DNA of 64,000 nucleotides from Gammaproteobacteria bacterium (GTDB lineage Bacteria; Pseudomonadota; Gammaproteobacteria; Tenderiales; Tenderiaceae): NCBI GenBank assembly GCA_016200485.1, contig JACQEP010000004.1, positions 186,001-250,000 on the forward strand, read 5' to 3'. Of the stretch, positions 41,589 to 52,263 are shown in pieces. The notes beneath the pieces were generated by a model. It made no database searches and was not told the DNA's origin. It saw only the letters and a list, made by a program, of their open reading frames with translations. How positions within the stretch are numbered: position 1 is the first letter of the stretch; each line of letters begins with the position of its first letter. The translations under genes and the position numbers were made by a program.

Positions 41589-42446
41589 ATGGCTGCAAAA
41601 ATCATTGATGGCAAAGCCATCGCCGCCCACATCCGCCAAAACGTCAAACAACGGGTCGCGCATCGTCTGGCCCTGGGCCAGCGAGCGCCTGGCTTGGCCG
41701 TGGTGTTGGTGGGCTCCGATGCCGCCTCGCAAGTCTATGTCAGTAACAAGCGCAAATCCTGCGCCGAAGTCGGCTTCATTTCCAAATCCTATGACTTAGC
41801 GGCAGAGACACCCCAGGACGAACTGCTGGCCGTGATCGATCGCCTGAACAACGATCCCGAGATCGATGGCATCCTGGTGCAATTACCGCTGCCGCAGCAC
41901 ATTGATACAGAAATGGTGATCGAGCGCATCGCGCCAGACAAAGATGTTGACGGCTTCCATCCCTATAACGTCGGCCGGCTGGCACAGCGCCTCCCCAAAC
42001 TGCGCCCCTGCACTCCCTGGGGCATCATCACACTGCTGGAACACACCGGCGAAGAACTCAAAGGCAAAGAGGCTGTCATCGTCGGCGCCTCCAACATCGT
42101 CGGCCGGCCGATGGGCCTGGAACTGCTGCTAGCGGGTTGCACCGTCACCACCTGTCACCGTTTCACCAAAAATCTGGAGGCCCACGTGCGCCGCGCCGAG
42201 ATATTAGTGGTAGCCGTCGGCAAACCCAATTTTATTCCTGGAGCATGGATCAGGGAGGGTGCGATGGTGATCGACGTCGGCATTAATCGGCTGGATAGCG
42301 GCAAACTAGTAGGCGATGTGGATTATGGAGGTGCAGCCAAACGCGCGGGCTGGATTACCCCCGTCCCCGGCGGCGTCGGGCCGATGACCATCGCGACGCT
42401 ATTGCAGAATACCTTATATGTGGCGGAAAGCCTGAGACAGGATTAA
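41589..42446 (+). CDS. folD: bifunctional methylenetetrahydrofolate dehydrogenase / methenyltetrahydrofolate cyclohydrolase
   Basis: Interconverts 5,10-methylene-, methenyl- and 10-formyl-THF. The 285-residue protein has the catalytic lysine motif [15 protein letters not shown], the substrate signature [13 protein letters not shown], the NADP loop [17 protein letters not shown] and the ending [15 protein letters not shown]. Single gene, divergent in use from glyA but functionally linked to it. Confidence 0.98.
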   Translation: MAAKIIDGKAIAAHIRQNVKQRVAHRLALGQRAPGLAVVLVGSDAASQVYVSNKRKSCAEVGFISKSYDLAAETPQDELLAVIDRLNNDPEIDGILVQLPLPQHIDTEMVIERIAPDKDVDGFHPYNVGRLAQRLPKLRPCTPWGIITLLEHTGEELKGKEAVIVGASNIVGRPMGLELLLAGCTVTTCHRFTKNLEAHVRRAEILVVAVGKPNFIPGAWIREGAMVIDVGINRLDSGKLVGDVDYGGAAKRAGWITPVPGGVGPMTIATLLQNTLYVAESLRQD

Positions 42447-42459
42447 AACCCTTTTGGGC

Positions 42460-42618
42460 TTATTGCGTCCCCATGTAGTGCAGAACGGCCGGCACAATCA
42501 GCCACGCCAAGCCTTTGATTAAAAAGAATAAAAATCCATAAAAACCGACCCGCTTGAGCCAGGGGCAAGTAAGGGAAATCCGGGTCGCGACTTGTTCTAT
42601 TTTCTGGTTGATTATCAT
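42460..42618 (-). CDS. small hypothetical membrane protein
   Basis: 52 residues from the ATG at 42618, with one hydrophobic segment (VGFYGFLFFLIKGLAWLIVPAV in two pieces, about 24-45) flanked by lysine/arginine. It ends just before folD's stop on the other strand. An upstream ATG would add nine residues encoded inside an exact hairpin (42621-42647), so I prefer the later start. Downstream of cysS on the same strand. The ordered charge and hydrophobic pattern suggests a real gene; no function is assigned. Confidence 0.5.
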   Translation of the reverse strand: MIINQKIEQVATRISLTCPWLKRVGFYGFLFFLIKGLAWLIVPAVLHYMGTQ

Positions 42619-42620
42619 GG

Positions 42621-42647
42621 TATTGAGCATCAGGTTGATGCTCAATA
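42621..42647. repeat. exact 12-bp hairpin between cysS and the small membrane gene
   Basis: TATTGAGCATCA, loop GGT, then the exact reverse complement. No T tract follows on either strand. It might be an mRNA stabiliser or attenuating hairpin after cysS. Confidence 0.7.
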
Positions 42648-42701
42648 TAACGGCCGTTAGGGGACTGGGCTTGAAGCCGTACCCCTAGAAGTTAACCTTT
42701 G

Positions 42702-44087
42702 TTAACCCCGCCGCCAGGTGGTCCCGCCGGCGCCATCCTCAAGAATGATACCCTTGGCTTGCAGCTCGTTGCGAACGCGATCGGCCTCAGCCCAGTTTTT
42801 AGCTTTACGGGCATCGAGGCGTTGTTGAATCAACGCTTCGATCTCCGCGTCACTCAATCCTCCATTACTAACACCGCCTTTGAGGAAAACGTCGGCGTCA
42901 TCCTGCAACAAACCCAGCACACCACCCAAATATTTCAACGCACCTGCCAGACGCGCAATCTCGACATTGTTTTGCTCTACCTTGGCACGATTTAGCGCAT
43001 TGGCCAGATCAAACAACACCGCCATGGCTTCCGGCGTATTGAAATCATCCTCCATTACTGTGCGGAAGCGTGTCTCGTATTCGCCGCCGTCATTAACTTG
43101 ACCTACATTCACGCCGCGTAACGATGTGTAGAAACGATCCAGCGCCGCCTTGGCCGAATCAAGGTTTTGATCAGCGTAATTCAAAGGGCTGCGATAGTGA
43201 CTGGCAAGAATAAAATAGCGAATGACTTCAGGTGCGTATTGTTTTAACACTTCGCGCAGCGTGAAGAAATTGCCCAGCGACTTGGACATCTTTTCTTCAT
43301 TAATCTGGACAAAACCATTATGCATCCAGACATTGACGAATTTGCAGCCGGTCGCCGCTTCGCTCTGGGCGATTTCGTTTTCATGATGCGGAAACTGCAA
43401 ATCGAGGCCGCCGCCGTGAATATCAAAATGGTTGCCTAAACATTGCGTCGACATCGCCGAACATTCGATGTGCCAGCCGGGACGGCCTGCGCCACAGGGT
43501 GATGGCCAGCTCGGTTCGCCAGGTTTGGCGATTTTCCACAACACGAAATCCAGCGGATCATCTTTAGCTTCAGAGATTTCGACACGGGCACCGGCGCGCA
43601 AATCTTCCAGCCGTTTGCCGGATAACTGGCCGTAGGTTTCGAATTTACTGACATCGTAATACACGTCACCATTGCTGCCGACGTAGGCGTACCCCTTGTC
43701 GACCAGTATCTTGATCATGGTAACAATATCGTCAATGGAGGCCGTGGCGCGTGGCTCATGATCTGGTCTCAATACACCCAGTTTATCGGCATCTTCATGC
43801 ATGGCGATGATAAAGCGGCCGGTGAGGTCATTGATGTGTTCGCGGTTTTCACTGGCGCGCTTGATGATCTTGTCGTCGATGTCGGTGATGTTGCGGACGT
43901 AAGTAACGTCATAGCCAAGATAGCGCAGATACCGCACGACCATATCGAACACCACCAACACGCGCGCATGACCGACATGGCAATAGTCATAGACTGTCAT
44001 GCCACAGACGTACATTTTTACTTTGCCGTCCTCAATCGGTTTGAAGACTTCTTTTTGTTTGGTGAGGTTGTTGTGAATTTTTAGCAT
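42702..44087 (-). CDS. cysS: cysteinyl-tRNA synthetase
   Basis: Charges tRNA-Cys. The 461-residue protein has the class I motifs: zinc-site [15 protein letters not shown] (HIGH-type), later zinc ligands in GWHIECSAM and [11 protein letters not shown], and [15 protein letters not shown] (KMSKS). The C-terminal domain ends normally. It is followed on the same strand by a hairpin and a small membrane gene. Confidence 0.98.
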   Translation of the reverse strand: MLKIHNNLTKQKEVFKPIEDGKVKMYVCGMTVYDYCHVGHARVLVVFDMVVRYLRYLGYDVTYVRNITDIDDKIIKRASENREHINDLTGRFIIAMHEDADKLGVLRPDHEPRATASIDDIVTMIKILVDKGYAYVGSNGDVYYDVSKFETYGQLSGKRLEDLRAGARVEISEAKDDPLDFVLWKIAKPGEPSWPSPCGAGRPGWHIECSAMSTQCLGNHFDIHGGGLDLQFPHHENEIAQSEAATGCKFVNVWMHNGFVQINEEKMSKSLGNFFTLREVLKQYAPEVIRYFILASHYRSPLNYADQNLDSAKAALDRFYTSLRGVNVGQVNDGGEYETRFRTVMEDDFNTPEAMAVLFDLANALNRAKVEQNNVEIARLAGALKYLGGVLGLLQDDADVFLKGGVSNGGLSDAEIEALIQQRLDARKAKNWAEADRVRNELQAKGIILEDGAGGTTWRRG

Positions 44088-44139
44088 GGTAAAAAATCGC
44101 CTTAAATCTAACTGGTCATCGTATGATTATGTTTTATCT

Positions 44140-44313
44140 CCCCTCCTCATGAAATGAGGAGGGGTGCCCAAAGGGCGGGGTGATGTGTTTGAGAAACCAT
44201 ACACCATTGCATCTTCCAGCAACCACCACCCTCGGCAACTGCTCCCGCCAAGCCCTACCTCGGGCATCCATGCCCTCGCGTCGCTACGCGCCACCCCGCC
44301 TCCTAACAGGATC
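44140..44313. repeat. composite palindromic repeat in the cysS-gltX gap
   Basis: Begins with an exact 11-bp hairpin (CCCCTCCTCAT, loop GAA, ATGAGGAGGGG; 44140-44164), then TGCCCAAAGGGCGGGG, and ends near 44313 with CGCCACCCCGCCTCC, which is complementary to GGGCGGGGTG-type bases near 44174. The left part has the form of the CCCCTCC...GGAGGGG intergenic repeats found in many bacteria. No gene inside. Confidence 0.65.
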
Positions 44314-44330
44314 AGCTCTACCCGATCAGG

Positions 44331-45752
44331 CTAATGCCGAGCACAAAGATCACGGCACATTTGCAACCGAGCTCGTGCCCGCTCGACTGACAACAACGGC
44401 AATATCTGTCCCATCTCCGGACCATCGATCACACCGGTCAATGCCGCACGCAGGGGATGAAACAGCGCCTTGCCCTTAACACCCAGGCTCTCTTTGATGC
44501 CATTGGCCACGGCCTTGAACTCGGTGCCATGCGTTGCCAGCGCGTTAAGCGCGTGCTCAAAAAATGCAGCACCCGCCTCTTCCACTGACACCCTCGCCTC
44601 TTCGCTCAGTTCGAGCGGATCGACAAACAGGATGCGCGCCCAGCGCTCAGCATCCGGTGGCAACACGACGTTCGGCCGCACGGCAGCGACAAAGGCGGTT
44701 TTTTGGACAGCAGGGACGAACTGTTGCACTTCGCTGCCCATCCATTGCCATAGACTTTCATCATCGCAACGCGCCACAGCCTCCTGTTGATAATAAAGCA
44801 ACTGGCCGTAGTCATAACGCGCCGGTGAACGGCCTAGCTTGCTCAACTCAAAGCGCGCCGCCAACTCATCAAAGCTCATGTGGGTCGCGTCTTCGTAATA
44901 GTGACCGAGCCGTGCCAGATAATTCACCACCGCCAGCGGCAAAAAGCCCATTTCGCGCAATTCACGCACACTACGGCTACCGTGGCGTTTCGACAACGGC
45001 GCACCATCATCGCCGACGATCATCGAGATATGGCCATAGCCGGGAATGCGCAGCCCCAGCGCTTGCAGCAACAAAATCTGGCGTGGCGTGTTGGTGAGAT
45101 GATCTTCACCGCGCAGTACATGAGTTACTTCCATGCGCGCGTCATCAATGGCGTTGCTAAAAAAGAATGCGGTGCTGCCATCGGCACGACGAATAATGAA
45201 GTCGCCGATATCGGTAGTGCTGAATTTCTGGGGTCCGCGCACGAAGTCATCGAACTCAACGCTGTTGCCGTCATGTACCCGGAAGCGCAAGGTCGGGACT
45301 AATCCCTTGGCAATGCGCGCTTCACGCTCAGCGGGTGACAAACGGGCACAAGTACCGGCATAGCGCGGCGGCCGGCCCGCCGACAACTGTGTCTTGCGCG
45401 ACAAATCCAGTTCGCGCTGGCTGCAAAAACAGGGATAGGCCAGATCGCGTTTTTCCAATTCATCAAAATAATGGCGATAAATCTCGTCGCACTGCGACTG
45501 GGCATAGGGGGCGTGTTCGCCACCGACATCCGGCCCTTCCTGCCAGCCCATCTGCAACCAATGCAGATCGAACTTCAGGGCCTCGGTGTATTCATCGCGA
45601 CTGCGTTCCTGATCGGTATCTTCTATGCGCAGCAGAAACGTCCCCTGGTGACCGCGTGCCAGTAAGGCATTGAACAAGGCGGTACGGACATTGCCGATAT
45701 GCAGCAAGCCGGTGGGGCTGGGGGCAAAACGGGTTTTCATGGTCATTGTCAT
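44331..45752 (-). CDS. gltX: glutamyl-tRNA synthetase
   Basis: Charges tRNA-Glu. 473 residues with TRFAPSPTGLLHIGNVRTAL (HIGH region), cysteines in YPCFCSQREL and a later GTC that may form the zinc site, and the KMSKS equivalent PLSKRHGSRSV. Three ATGs (MTMTMK) open the frame; the third, at 45740, gives the standard start MKTRFAPSPTG. None has a clear ribosome site, so the longest is reported. Confidence 0.97.
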   Translation of the reverse strand: MTMTMKTRFAPSPTGLLHIGNVRTALFNALLARGHQGTFLLRIEDTDQERSRDEYTEALKFDLHWLQMGWQEGPDVGGEHAPYAQSQCDEIYRHYFDELEKRDLAYPCFCSQRELDLSRKTQLSAGRPPRYAGTCARLSPAEREARIAKGLVPTLRFRVHDGNSVEFDDFVRGPQKFSTTDIGDFIIRRADGSTAFFFSNAIDDARMEVTHVLRGEDHLTNTPRQILLLQALGLRIPGYGHISMIVGDDGAPLSKRHGSRSVRELREMGFLPLAVVNYLARLGHYYEDATHMSFDELAARFELSKLGRSPARYDYGQLLYYQQEAVARCDDESLWQWMGSEVQQFVPAVQKTAFVAAVRPNVVLPPDAERWARILFVDPLELSEEARVSVEEAGAAFFEHALNALATHGTEFKAVANGIKESLGVKGKALFHPLRAALTGVIDGPEMGQILPLLSVERARARLQMCRDLCARH

Positions 45753-45846
45753 TTTTGGGTTACTTCATCTTTAGCTTTTGCCTATGGGCACAAATCGCTA
45801 TCATTGGGCGTTGCTTATCCATCTGCGGACATCACAGGAGTCTCCC

Positions 45847-46431
45847 ATGAAATCATTATTCCAACGCCTGTTTCTCACCGGCCTGCTGGCCTTCTGCTCT
45901 GCTGCCATGGCGACCGATGCCACTAAGCCACAGGTCCTGTTCGAAACAAATCAGGGCCGTATTCTACTGGAATTGGATGCCAAAGCGGCACCTGTCACCG
46001 TCGAAAACTTTCTCGGCTATGTGAAGGCCGGGTTCTATGATGGCACGATCTTTCACCGGGTGATTCAGGGATTTGTGATCCAGGGCGGTGGTTTCAGCCA
46101 GGATTACACCAAAAAGCCGACCCGCGCCCCGATCAAGAACGAGGCCAAAAACGGGCTCAAAAATGATCGAGGCACCATTTCCATGGCCCGCACCATGGAT
46201 CCGAACTCCGGCACCTCCCAGTTTTTCATCAATCTGGTGGACAACCAGGGCCTCAATCCCGGCGGCTTTGACCCCTACGGCTATGCCGTCTTCGGCAAGG
46301 TGATCGAGGGCATGGAGACTGTCGACAAGATCGCCAAGGTCAAAACCGGCAGCGGTGGCCCCTTCCCGGCTGAAGTGCCACAAAGCCCGATGATCATTAC
46401 CAAGGCGACGGTGGTTGGAACCACCAAATAA
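45847..46431 (+). CDS. ppiA: peptidyl-prolyl cis-trans isomerase, periplasmic cyclophilin
   Basis: Speeds proline isomerisation in protein folding. 194 residues with a signal peptide (SLFQRLFLTGLLAFCSAAMA) cleaved near residue 22, so periplasmic. The cyclophilin domain shows FHRVIQGFVIQGGGF, SGTSQFFINLVDN and YAVFGKVIEGME, with the catalytic arginine in FHRVI. AGGAG sits six bases before the chosen ATG. lpxH follows after 3 bases. Confidence 0.93.
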   Translation: MKSLFQRLFLTGLLAFCSAAMATDATKPQVLFETNQGRILLELDAKAAPVTVENFLGYVKAGFYDGTIFHRVIQGFVIQGGGFSQDYTKKPTRAPIKNEAKNGLKNDRGTISMARTMDPNSGTSQFFINLVDNQGLNPGGFDPYGYAVFGKVIEGMETVDKIAKVKTGSGGPFPAEVPQSPMIITKATVVGTTK

Positions 46432-46434
46432 TTC

Positions 46435-47169
46435 ATGACGATATTATTCATCGCCGACATCCATCTGGGGGAGGAACACCCCGGGATCAGCGAACGTTTT
46501 ATCAGATTTATTGATGACCAGGCGCGCCATGCCGAGGCGCTCTACATCCTGGGCGATCTGTTCGAGGCCTGGGTCGGCGACGATGTGATCACCGCCGACC
46601 AGCAGCCTGCTATCTCGGCATTGCGTGAGCTGACGAAATCCGGCGTGCCGGTGTATGTGATGCACGGTAATCGGGATTTTCTGCTGGGTGCGGATTTTGA
46701 AGCCGCGACCGGTTGCCAACTGCTCAGTGATCCAACTGTCATTGATCTCTATGGGCAGCGAACATTATTGATGCACGGCGACACACTCTGTACCGATGAT
46801 CATGAATATCAGGCCTTTCGCAGCCAGGTACGTGATCCCGCCTGGCAGCTACAATTTCTCAATTTGAGCGCTGAACAACGGCTGGCGACGGCACGCCATT
46901 ATCGCCAAGAAAGCCAGCGCCTCAGTCATGCCAAGCAAATGGAGATCATGGATGTGACACCCGCCGCGGTAACCGCGGTGATGCAACATCACGGGGTACC
47001 ACGGCTGATTCACGGCCACACTCACCGCCCGGCTCTACATGAAATAATGCTGGATGGATCACGCGCACAACGCATCGTACTCGGCGATTGGTATCAGCAG
47101 GATAGCTGGCTGGAGTGCAATCCGGCATCATGGCAACTGCATTTCAACCACCAAAAAATAACCGTCTAA
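46435..47169 (+). CDS. lpxH: UDP-2,3-diacylglucosamine diphosphatase
   Basis: Hydrolyses UDP-2,3-diacylglucosamine to lipid X in lipid A synthesis, on the inner face of the inner membrane. The 244-residue protein has the metallophosphatase motifs in order: IADIHLGE, LGDLFEAWVGDD, VMHGNRDFLLG, LLMHGDTLC and IHGHTHRP. Packed 3 bases after the cyclophilin gene and followed by the SemiSWEET gene. Confidence 0.96.
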   Translation: MTILFIADIHLGEEHPGISERFIRFIDDQARHAEALYILGDLFEAWVGDDVITADQQPAISALRELTKSGVPVYVMHGNRDFLLGADFEAATGCQLLSDPTVIDLYGQRTLLMHGDTLCTDDHEYQAFRSQVRDPAWQLQFLNLSAEQRLATARHYRQESQRLSHAKQMEIMDVTPAAVTAVMQHHGVPRLIHGHTHRPALHEIMLDGSRAQRIVLGDWYQQDSWLECNPASWQLHFNHQKITV

Positions 47170-47172
47170 AAC

Positions 47173-47472
47173 ATGATCAACGTTGATCTCATCGGCACCC
47201 TGGCCGGGGCGCTCACCACCCTCGCCTTCATCCCGCAAGTGATCAATACTTGGCGCTCGCGCTCGGCGGCCGATATTTCTTTGGTGATGTTCCTGCTATT
47301 CAGTTCAGGGGTTTTGTTATGGCTGGTCTACGGCGTGCTGATTGGATCGAAACCCGTGATTATTGCCAATATAATTACATTGGCATTGGCACTTTTCATT
47401 CTTTGGCTCAAGATTAAAGACATTGTTCAACAGAGACAGAAACTCAAAGCTACGGATGAACGTGGCTTGTGA
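47173..47472 (+). CDS. SemiSWEET-type sugar transporter
   Basis: 99 residues, three membrane helices, with the PQ motif in TLAFIPQVINTWRSRSA near 17-33. This is the single three-helix unit that forms sugar-transporting dimers in bacteria. Helices: about 7-26, 42-60 and 66-85. Begins 3 bases after lpxH, so co-transcribed with it. Substrate not determined. Confidence 0.9.
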   Translation: MINVDLIGTLAGALTTLAFIPQVINTWRSRSAADISLVMFLLFSSGVLLWLVYGVLIGSKPVIIANIITLALALFILWLKIKDIVQQRQKLKATDERGL

Positions 47473-47478
47473 ATAACA

Positions 47479-47495
47479 GGTGCGCATGGCGCACC
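47479..47495. repeat. GGTGCGC hairpin between converging genes
   Basis: GGTGCGC, loop ATG, GCGCACC, followed by CTACA. Lies in the 23-base gap between SemiSWEET and hemH, directly at the hemH stop. Without a T tract; may be a dispersed palindrome acting as a bidirectional transcript end. Confidence 0.6.
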
Positions 47496-48599
47496 CTACA
47501 AACGTTTGGCGTCCGCTCGCTTACACCTCTCCATAGCCACCTGCATGGCTTGCGAGGCATTCCAATCAGGATCGGCCTCGGGCCAACCCTGAATATGCTT
47601 CAAAACCAGATCGGCGAGCCCCTGAATATGATCGGCACGATCATTGAGTGCCGGAATATAATCGTAACGCTCACCACCGGCCCCTAAAAAAAATGCACGA
47701 TTAGTCACGGCGATTTCTTCTAAAGTTTCCAGACAATCGGCGGAAAATCCGGGACATACTACAGCTACACGCTTGATGCCTTTTCCTGGCAATGCCTCCA
47801 GGGTTTTATCGGTATAGGGTTTGAGCCATTCATCTCGCCCAAAGCGCGATTGAAAGGTCAGTTGCCACTGCTCCTCTTTCAGACCGAGTTTTTCCGCAAC
47901 CAGGCGCGCGGTTCGCTGGCACTGACAATAATAGGGATCCCCGTTCAGGAAAAAACGCTTGGGCATACCATGAAAGGAAAACAATAATTTCTGTGGCATG
48001 CCGTGCCGGTCAAAATGTTCATGGATGCTGGCGGCCAAGGCATTGATGTGCGCAGGATCGTCACAATAATTATTAATGAACCGCAATTCAGGCACCCAGC
48101 GCCAAGTCTTGAGTTCATCGACGACGGCATCAAAAACAGCGGCTGTCGCGGGGGCAGAATATTGCGGATATAACGGCAACACCAGCACCCGCCGCACGTT
48201 GGCATCGCGCAATTGCGCCAGCCCGGCGGCAATGGACGGATTACCATAGCGCATGGCCAACACCACCCGTACCGGACCGCGCAGGCGTTGCTCCAATTCA
48301 GACTGTAACGCCACTGACTGACGCCGAGAGATTTTCAACAAAGGCGCCCCCTCATCAGTCCAGACCGATTGATACATATGCGCAGATTTTCTGGGACGTA
48401 TCTGGAGAATGACGCCATTCAGAATCAGCCACCATAACCAACGCGGCATTTCAACCACCCGCGGGTCAGATAGAAATTCCTTGAGATAGCGACGAACTGC
48501 CTCGGGGGTAGGCGCATCCGGCGAACCAAGATTGCATACCAAAATGCCAAGGGCATCAATACTGTCATGCTTATAATTGGAAATACCCTGGTAAGACAC
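47496..48599 (-). CDS. hemH: ferrochelatase
   Basis: Inserts Fe2+ into protoporphyrin IX. I start at GTG 48599, giving 367 residues beginning VSYQGISNYKHD, which matches relatives; a TTG seven codons upstream is less likely. Seen: ILVCNLGSPDAPTPEAVRRY, LFSFHGMPKRFF with the catalytic histidine, TFQSRFGRDEWLKPYTD, and VVCPGFSADCLETLEEI. Confidence 0.96.
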   Translation of the reverse strand: MSYQGISNYKHDSIDALGILVCNLGSPDAPTPEAVRRYLKEFLSDPRVVEMPRWLWWLILNGVILQIRPRKSAHMYQSVWTDEGAPLLKISRRQSVALQSELEQRLRGPVRVVLAMRYGNPSIAAGLAQLRDANVRRVLVLPLYPQYSAPATAAVFDAVVDELKTWRWVPELRFINNYCDDPAHINALAASIHEHFDRHGMPQKLLFSFHGMPKRFFLNGDPYYCQCQRTARLVAEKLGLKEEQWQLTFQSRFGRDEWLKPYTDKTLEALPGKGIKRVAVVCPGFSADCLETLEEIAVTNRAFFLGAGGERYDYIPALNDRADHIQGLADLVLKHIQGWPEADPDWNASQAMQVAMERCKRADAKRL

Positions 48600-48669
48600 T
48601 GTTTTCCCCGCCTTTCTCAATCAGTTACCGCAAGTATAACGCATGAACAACATACTCCGGGATATGTCA

Positions 48670-51600
48670 TCAATGGCGTAAACGAGGATTATTGAGGTAA
48701 ATGACCTTTTCTTCGCTATGCAACAGCTCATCCAGCGTACGCAACAGTTCATGGATATCCACCGGCTTGTGCAGCACTTTGGCCACACCGGCATCGCGCG
48801 AGCGGTTCTCAATCGTCACATCACTGTATGCCGTATATAGCACCACCGGCAACGAAGGCTGCATTTTCAATAACTGGCTGGCAAGCTCTACTCCAGTCAT
48901 TCCAGGCATTTGATAATCCGTAATCACAAGATTAAAAGCATCCGTCTTGAGTTCGAATAATTCAATGGCGCGCTTTGGCTCGGTAACAACCTCCACCTCC
49001 AAACCACGCTGTTTGAGGGTGTGCTCCATCATTCGCGCCACAGCAATATCATCATCCACCACTAAAATACGCCCCTGTAGCTCAACATACTCAGGATTCC
49101 TTACAAGATCATCCGTCTGTGCATTCGGTTTACCTTCAGCACGACGGAGATAAATCTTAAACACCGCCCCCTTACCAGGCTCACTTTCCACCAGTAAATG
49201 TCCGCCCATACTATGAACAATGCCATGCACCACCGACAAGCCCATACCCGACCCCTTACCCACTTCCTTGGTCGTAAAGAAAGGATCAAAAATTCTGGAC
49301 AATAAATCAGCATCGATGCCGGAACCGGTATCGCCCACCGAAATTTCAACAAAGTCACCATAGAATGGGGTATGACACGAGGTACAAATAGCGGTTGTTA
49401 CCGCCACTTTTGCAGTGACGCCGATCACCCCACCCTCTGACATCGCATCGCGTGCATTGATACATAAATTCAAAATCACCTGCTGAAACTGCACAGAATC
49501 AGTCATCACAGATGGCAATTCAGGATCAATCAATAAATCAGTTTTGATTGTTGCGGGCAGCGTAGACCGCAACATTTGCAATGTTTCCTTCAACAGCACT
49601 CCGACCGGCATGGGACGTACCGGCTCATTACCACCACGACTAAAGGCGAGCAGCTTGGCGACCAAATCCCGCGCCCGCTTGCCAGAATTAATCACTTCTT
49701 CCATGTACATTTTTACCCGTTCATCCTGCTGCACACTCTTTTCAAACAGCGCAAGATCGGCATAGCCCAATACACTGGCGAGAATATTATTGAAATCATG
49801 GGCGATGCCACCCGTTAATTGGCCTACCGCCTCCATCTTCTGCGCCTGGCGCAATTGGCGTTGTAGCTGCTCGCGTTCATGATGAGCCCGTAACGCACCG
49901 ACACCATAGATTACATCAGAAGCCAAGTCGCCAAGGAGGCGCACCTCTTCTTCGTCAAAGGCATCTGCAGCAGTCGCGTATATTACCAATACCCCATAAG
50001 GACGACCTGAAATAAACAACGGGATAGCCACCACAGAACGATAGCCACGTTTTTCCGCCGCCGCCCGCCAAGGCATGAACGAAGGATCGGAATCGACAAA
50101 TCTCACTATCGCTGGCTGTCCTGTCCGAAGCGCTCGCCCCGCTGGACCACGACCGGTATCATTTTCGTCCCAGGTGATCTTCGCAGTTTCCAAATAGTTA
50201 TCATCGAAACCCGCCGATGCGGCTGGCACAATCCGCTTTTCACTGTCATGTTGAGCCAGGCCAATCCAGGCCATACGATAACCAGCCTCTCCAACACAAA
50301 CCCGGCAAATATCGGCGTACAATTGCTCCTCATTTTGCGCATAGGCGATTGCCTCATTCGCCGCCTTGATTGCCTTCAAGGCGCGATTGCTACGCCTCAC
50401 CTCCATTTCAGCCGCAAGACGCGCGGTAATATCGCGAACAACGATAATCTTGCCAAGCTTGTTGCCCGCAGCATCCATTACCTGACCACTCGTGGTCTCA
50501 CCTATGAACGTTGAACCATCCTTACGGCTACAAGCCACGCTTGGTATTAATCCATTATTGCGCCACAAATTTTCATCTACGCCATTCTCTGCGTACTGCC
50601 GATCCTTGGCATACAATACCCCTACCTCACTGCCGATTAATTCTTTTTGAGAATATCCAAATAGTTCTTGCGCAGCCGGATTCACCATCATAATCCGATT
50701 ACTTCTATTGACGTAGATCACGACATCCTGAATGGATTTAAAAACGGCTTCGAACTCGGCATTGCGTCGCAACAATAAACCCTCAACGCGTTTATATTCC
50801 GTCACATCATGATAACTGACTACCGCTCCCAGCTTCTTGCCATCGGCACCATAAAAAGGTTGCCCACTCACCATCGCCGTATGAGGCTCCCCCCCAGGCG
50901 GGATCAAAGTCACCTGCAGATCATTCAGTGTTGCCCCGCGCCACGCCAGATACAATGGATTACGCTCAATCCCCAATCTGAGCCGGCCATCATCGTCATA
51001 AAGATTGTAGATATCTGCCCACCGTTCCTTGGGCAACTCACTCTCTTTGTATCCCTGAAAATCACGAGCAGCGCGATTAAACACCGTGAGTCTGCCATCT
51101 GCATCACACGCCATGACGCCATTCTGCAAACTGTGCAATAGTGCCGTCAGAAACTCCTTATCCTGCTCCAGTTCATAACGTGCCTTCCGCAGATCAATTG
51201 TTTTCTGCCTCAATTCACCCGTACGGCGCGCCACCTCGCGCCGCAGAAAAACACTGATGATCGACAGCAGAACCACCAACACAACAACGCCGATCGCCAG
51301 CCATTTCGCCGAGACATAATTGAAAAGGTGTTGACCAGCGCCTAGACTACGGTCAAAAAAATTATTAAATAAAGAATGGGGGTTAAGCTTTTCGGATCTA
51401 ACTTCATCATCAATCTTGGCCAGCACGCCATCCAACCCCGCGCGTACCGCATAACGCAATTCAACGGGATTAAACATGATGGGAGTCGGTACAATTAATT
51501 GGCTTTCATCTCGCGTAATAATTGAGAATCTATCCGCCAGTCCGGCATCTGCCTTCCCCTCTTCCACCAATCGTAACGCCTCGCCATAATCAATGGCGGG

Positions 51601-52101
51601 AACCTCTGAATAACTGACATTGAATTGATGCAGTACTCTTTTCAATTCAACACTCTGATTGCTGCCACCCATCATGGCGATGCGCTTGCCAGCCAGATCA
51701 AGAAAGGTTTCTATCTTTGCTTGCGGAGTGCCATAAACCACACCCCAGTTACTGACCAGCGTTTCGCGTGACATAAGATAATGCCGACTGCGATCTCTGA
51801 CATCGGCGACACCGACAACGATATCGACGCCACCATGCTCGACTCGGGCCAATAATTCAGGCAATGGGGCCGCGACATACTCAAGCGACCAGTCATTTTT
51901 TCTGGCCACCTCTTCCAACACCTCTATCGCCAATCCACGATAGCTGCCATCCGCCGCCCGATAAGCTACAGGCTTGGCGTCATAGACACCTATCTTGAAT
52001 GACTCACCGGCCTGAGCTGAAATGATGACCCAAAACAGGCCAACTATGGCCCAAAGGTGACGGCGTATACAAGCCACAAGGTAAATCATCAACGCATGCA
52101 C
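48670..52101 (-). CDS. hybrid sensor histidine kinase with solute-binding, PAS, GAF and receiver domains
   Basis: 1143 residues in one chain. Order: signal segment; periplasmic solute-binding (SBP_bac_3-type) domain at about 33-260 ([20 protein letters not shown]); membrane helix (about 278-298); two PAS domains (about 330-440 and 455-560); GAF domain (about 600-740); HisKA with [20 protein letters not shown]; ATPase domain with [10 protein letters not shown] and [13 protein letters not shown]; receiver (about 1030-1143) with phospho-acceptor D in [12 protein letters not shown] and K in [11 protein letters not shown]. The binding domain suggests an amino-acid-like ligand sensed outside. There is no separate response regulator next to it, so output is likely via its receiver to an unlinked partner. 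Confidence 0.95.
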   Translation of the reverse strand: MHALMIYLVACIRRHLWAIVGLFWVIISAQAGESFKIGVYDAKPVAYRAADGSYRGLAIEVLEEVARKNDWSLEYVAAPLPELLARVEHGGVDIVVGVADVRDRSRHYLMSRETLVSNWGVVYGTPQAKIETFLDLAGKRIAMMGGSNQSVELKRVLHQFNVSYSEVPAIDYGEALRLVEEGKADAGLADRFSIITRDESQLIVPTPIMFNPVELRYAVRAGLDGVLAKIDDEVRSEKLNPHSLFNNFFDRSLGAGQHLFNYVSAKWLAIGVVVLVVLLSIISVFLRREVARRTGELRQKTIDLRKARYELEQDKEFLTALLHSLQNGVMACDADGRLTVFNRAARDFQGYKESELPKERWADIYNLYDDDGRLRLGIERNPLYLAWRGATLNDLQVTLIPPGGEPHTAMVSGQPFYGADGKKLGAVVSYHDVTEYKRVEGLLLRRNAEFEAVFKSIQDVVIYVNRSNRIMMVNPAAQELFGYSQKELIGSEVGVLYAKDRQYAENGVDENLWRNNGLIPSVACSRKDGSTFIGETTSGQVMDAAGNKLGKIIVVRDITARLAAEMEVRRSNRALKAIKAANEAIAYAQNEEQLYADICRVCVGEAGYRMAWIGLAQHDSEKRIVPAASAGFDDNYLETAKITWDENDTGRGPAGRALRTGQPAIVRFVDSDPSFMPWRAAAEKRGYRSVVAIPLFISGRPYGVLVIYATAADAFDEEEVRLLGDLASDVIYGVGALRAHHEREQLQRQLRQAQKMEAVGQLTGGIAHDFNNILASVLGYADLALFEKSVQQDERVKMYMEEVINSGKRARDLVAKLLAFSRGGNEPVRPMPVGVLLKETLQMLRSTLPATIKTDLLIDPELPSVMTDSVQFQQVILNLCINARDAMSEGGVIGVTAKVAVTTAICTSCHTPFYGDFVEISVGDTGSGIDADLLSRIFDPFFTTKEVGKGSGMGLSVVHGIVHSMGGHLLVESEPGKGAVFKIYLRRAEGKPNAQTDDLVRNPEYVELQGRILVVDDDIAVARMMEHTLKQRGLEVEVVTEPKRAIELFELKTDAFNLVITDYQMPGMTGVELASQLLKMQPSLPVVLYTAYSDVTIENRSRDAGVAKVLHKPVDIHELLRTLDELLHSEEKVIYLNNPRLRH

Positions 52102-52263
52102 CCCAAATGCAATCAGAATCTACATCAACAGCTATCGATCAACCGATATGTATTCCTGAAATTTCAGTATATTCGGCCTTTAATTTAGCATGGAATTATT
52201 AACGACTGAACCAGTCTTTTAGTTTTATGTATCTATAGCCAGATACGGTTTTACACCAGGGGC

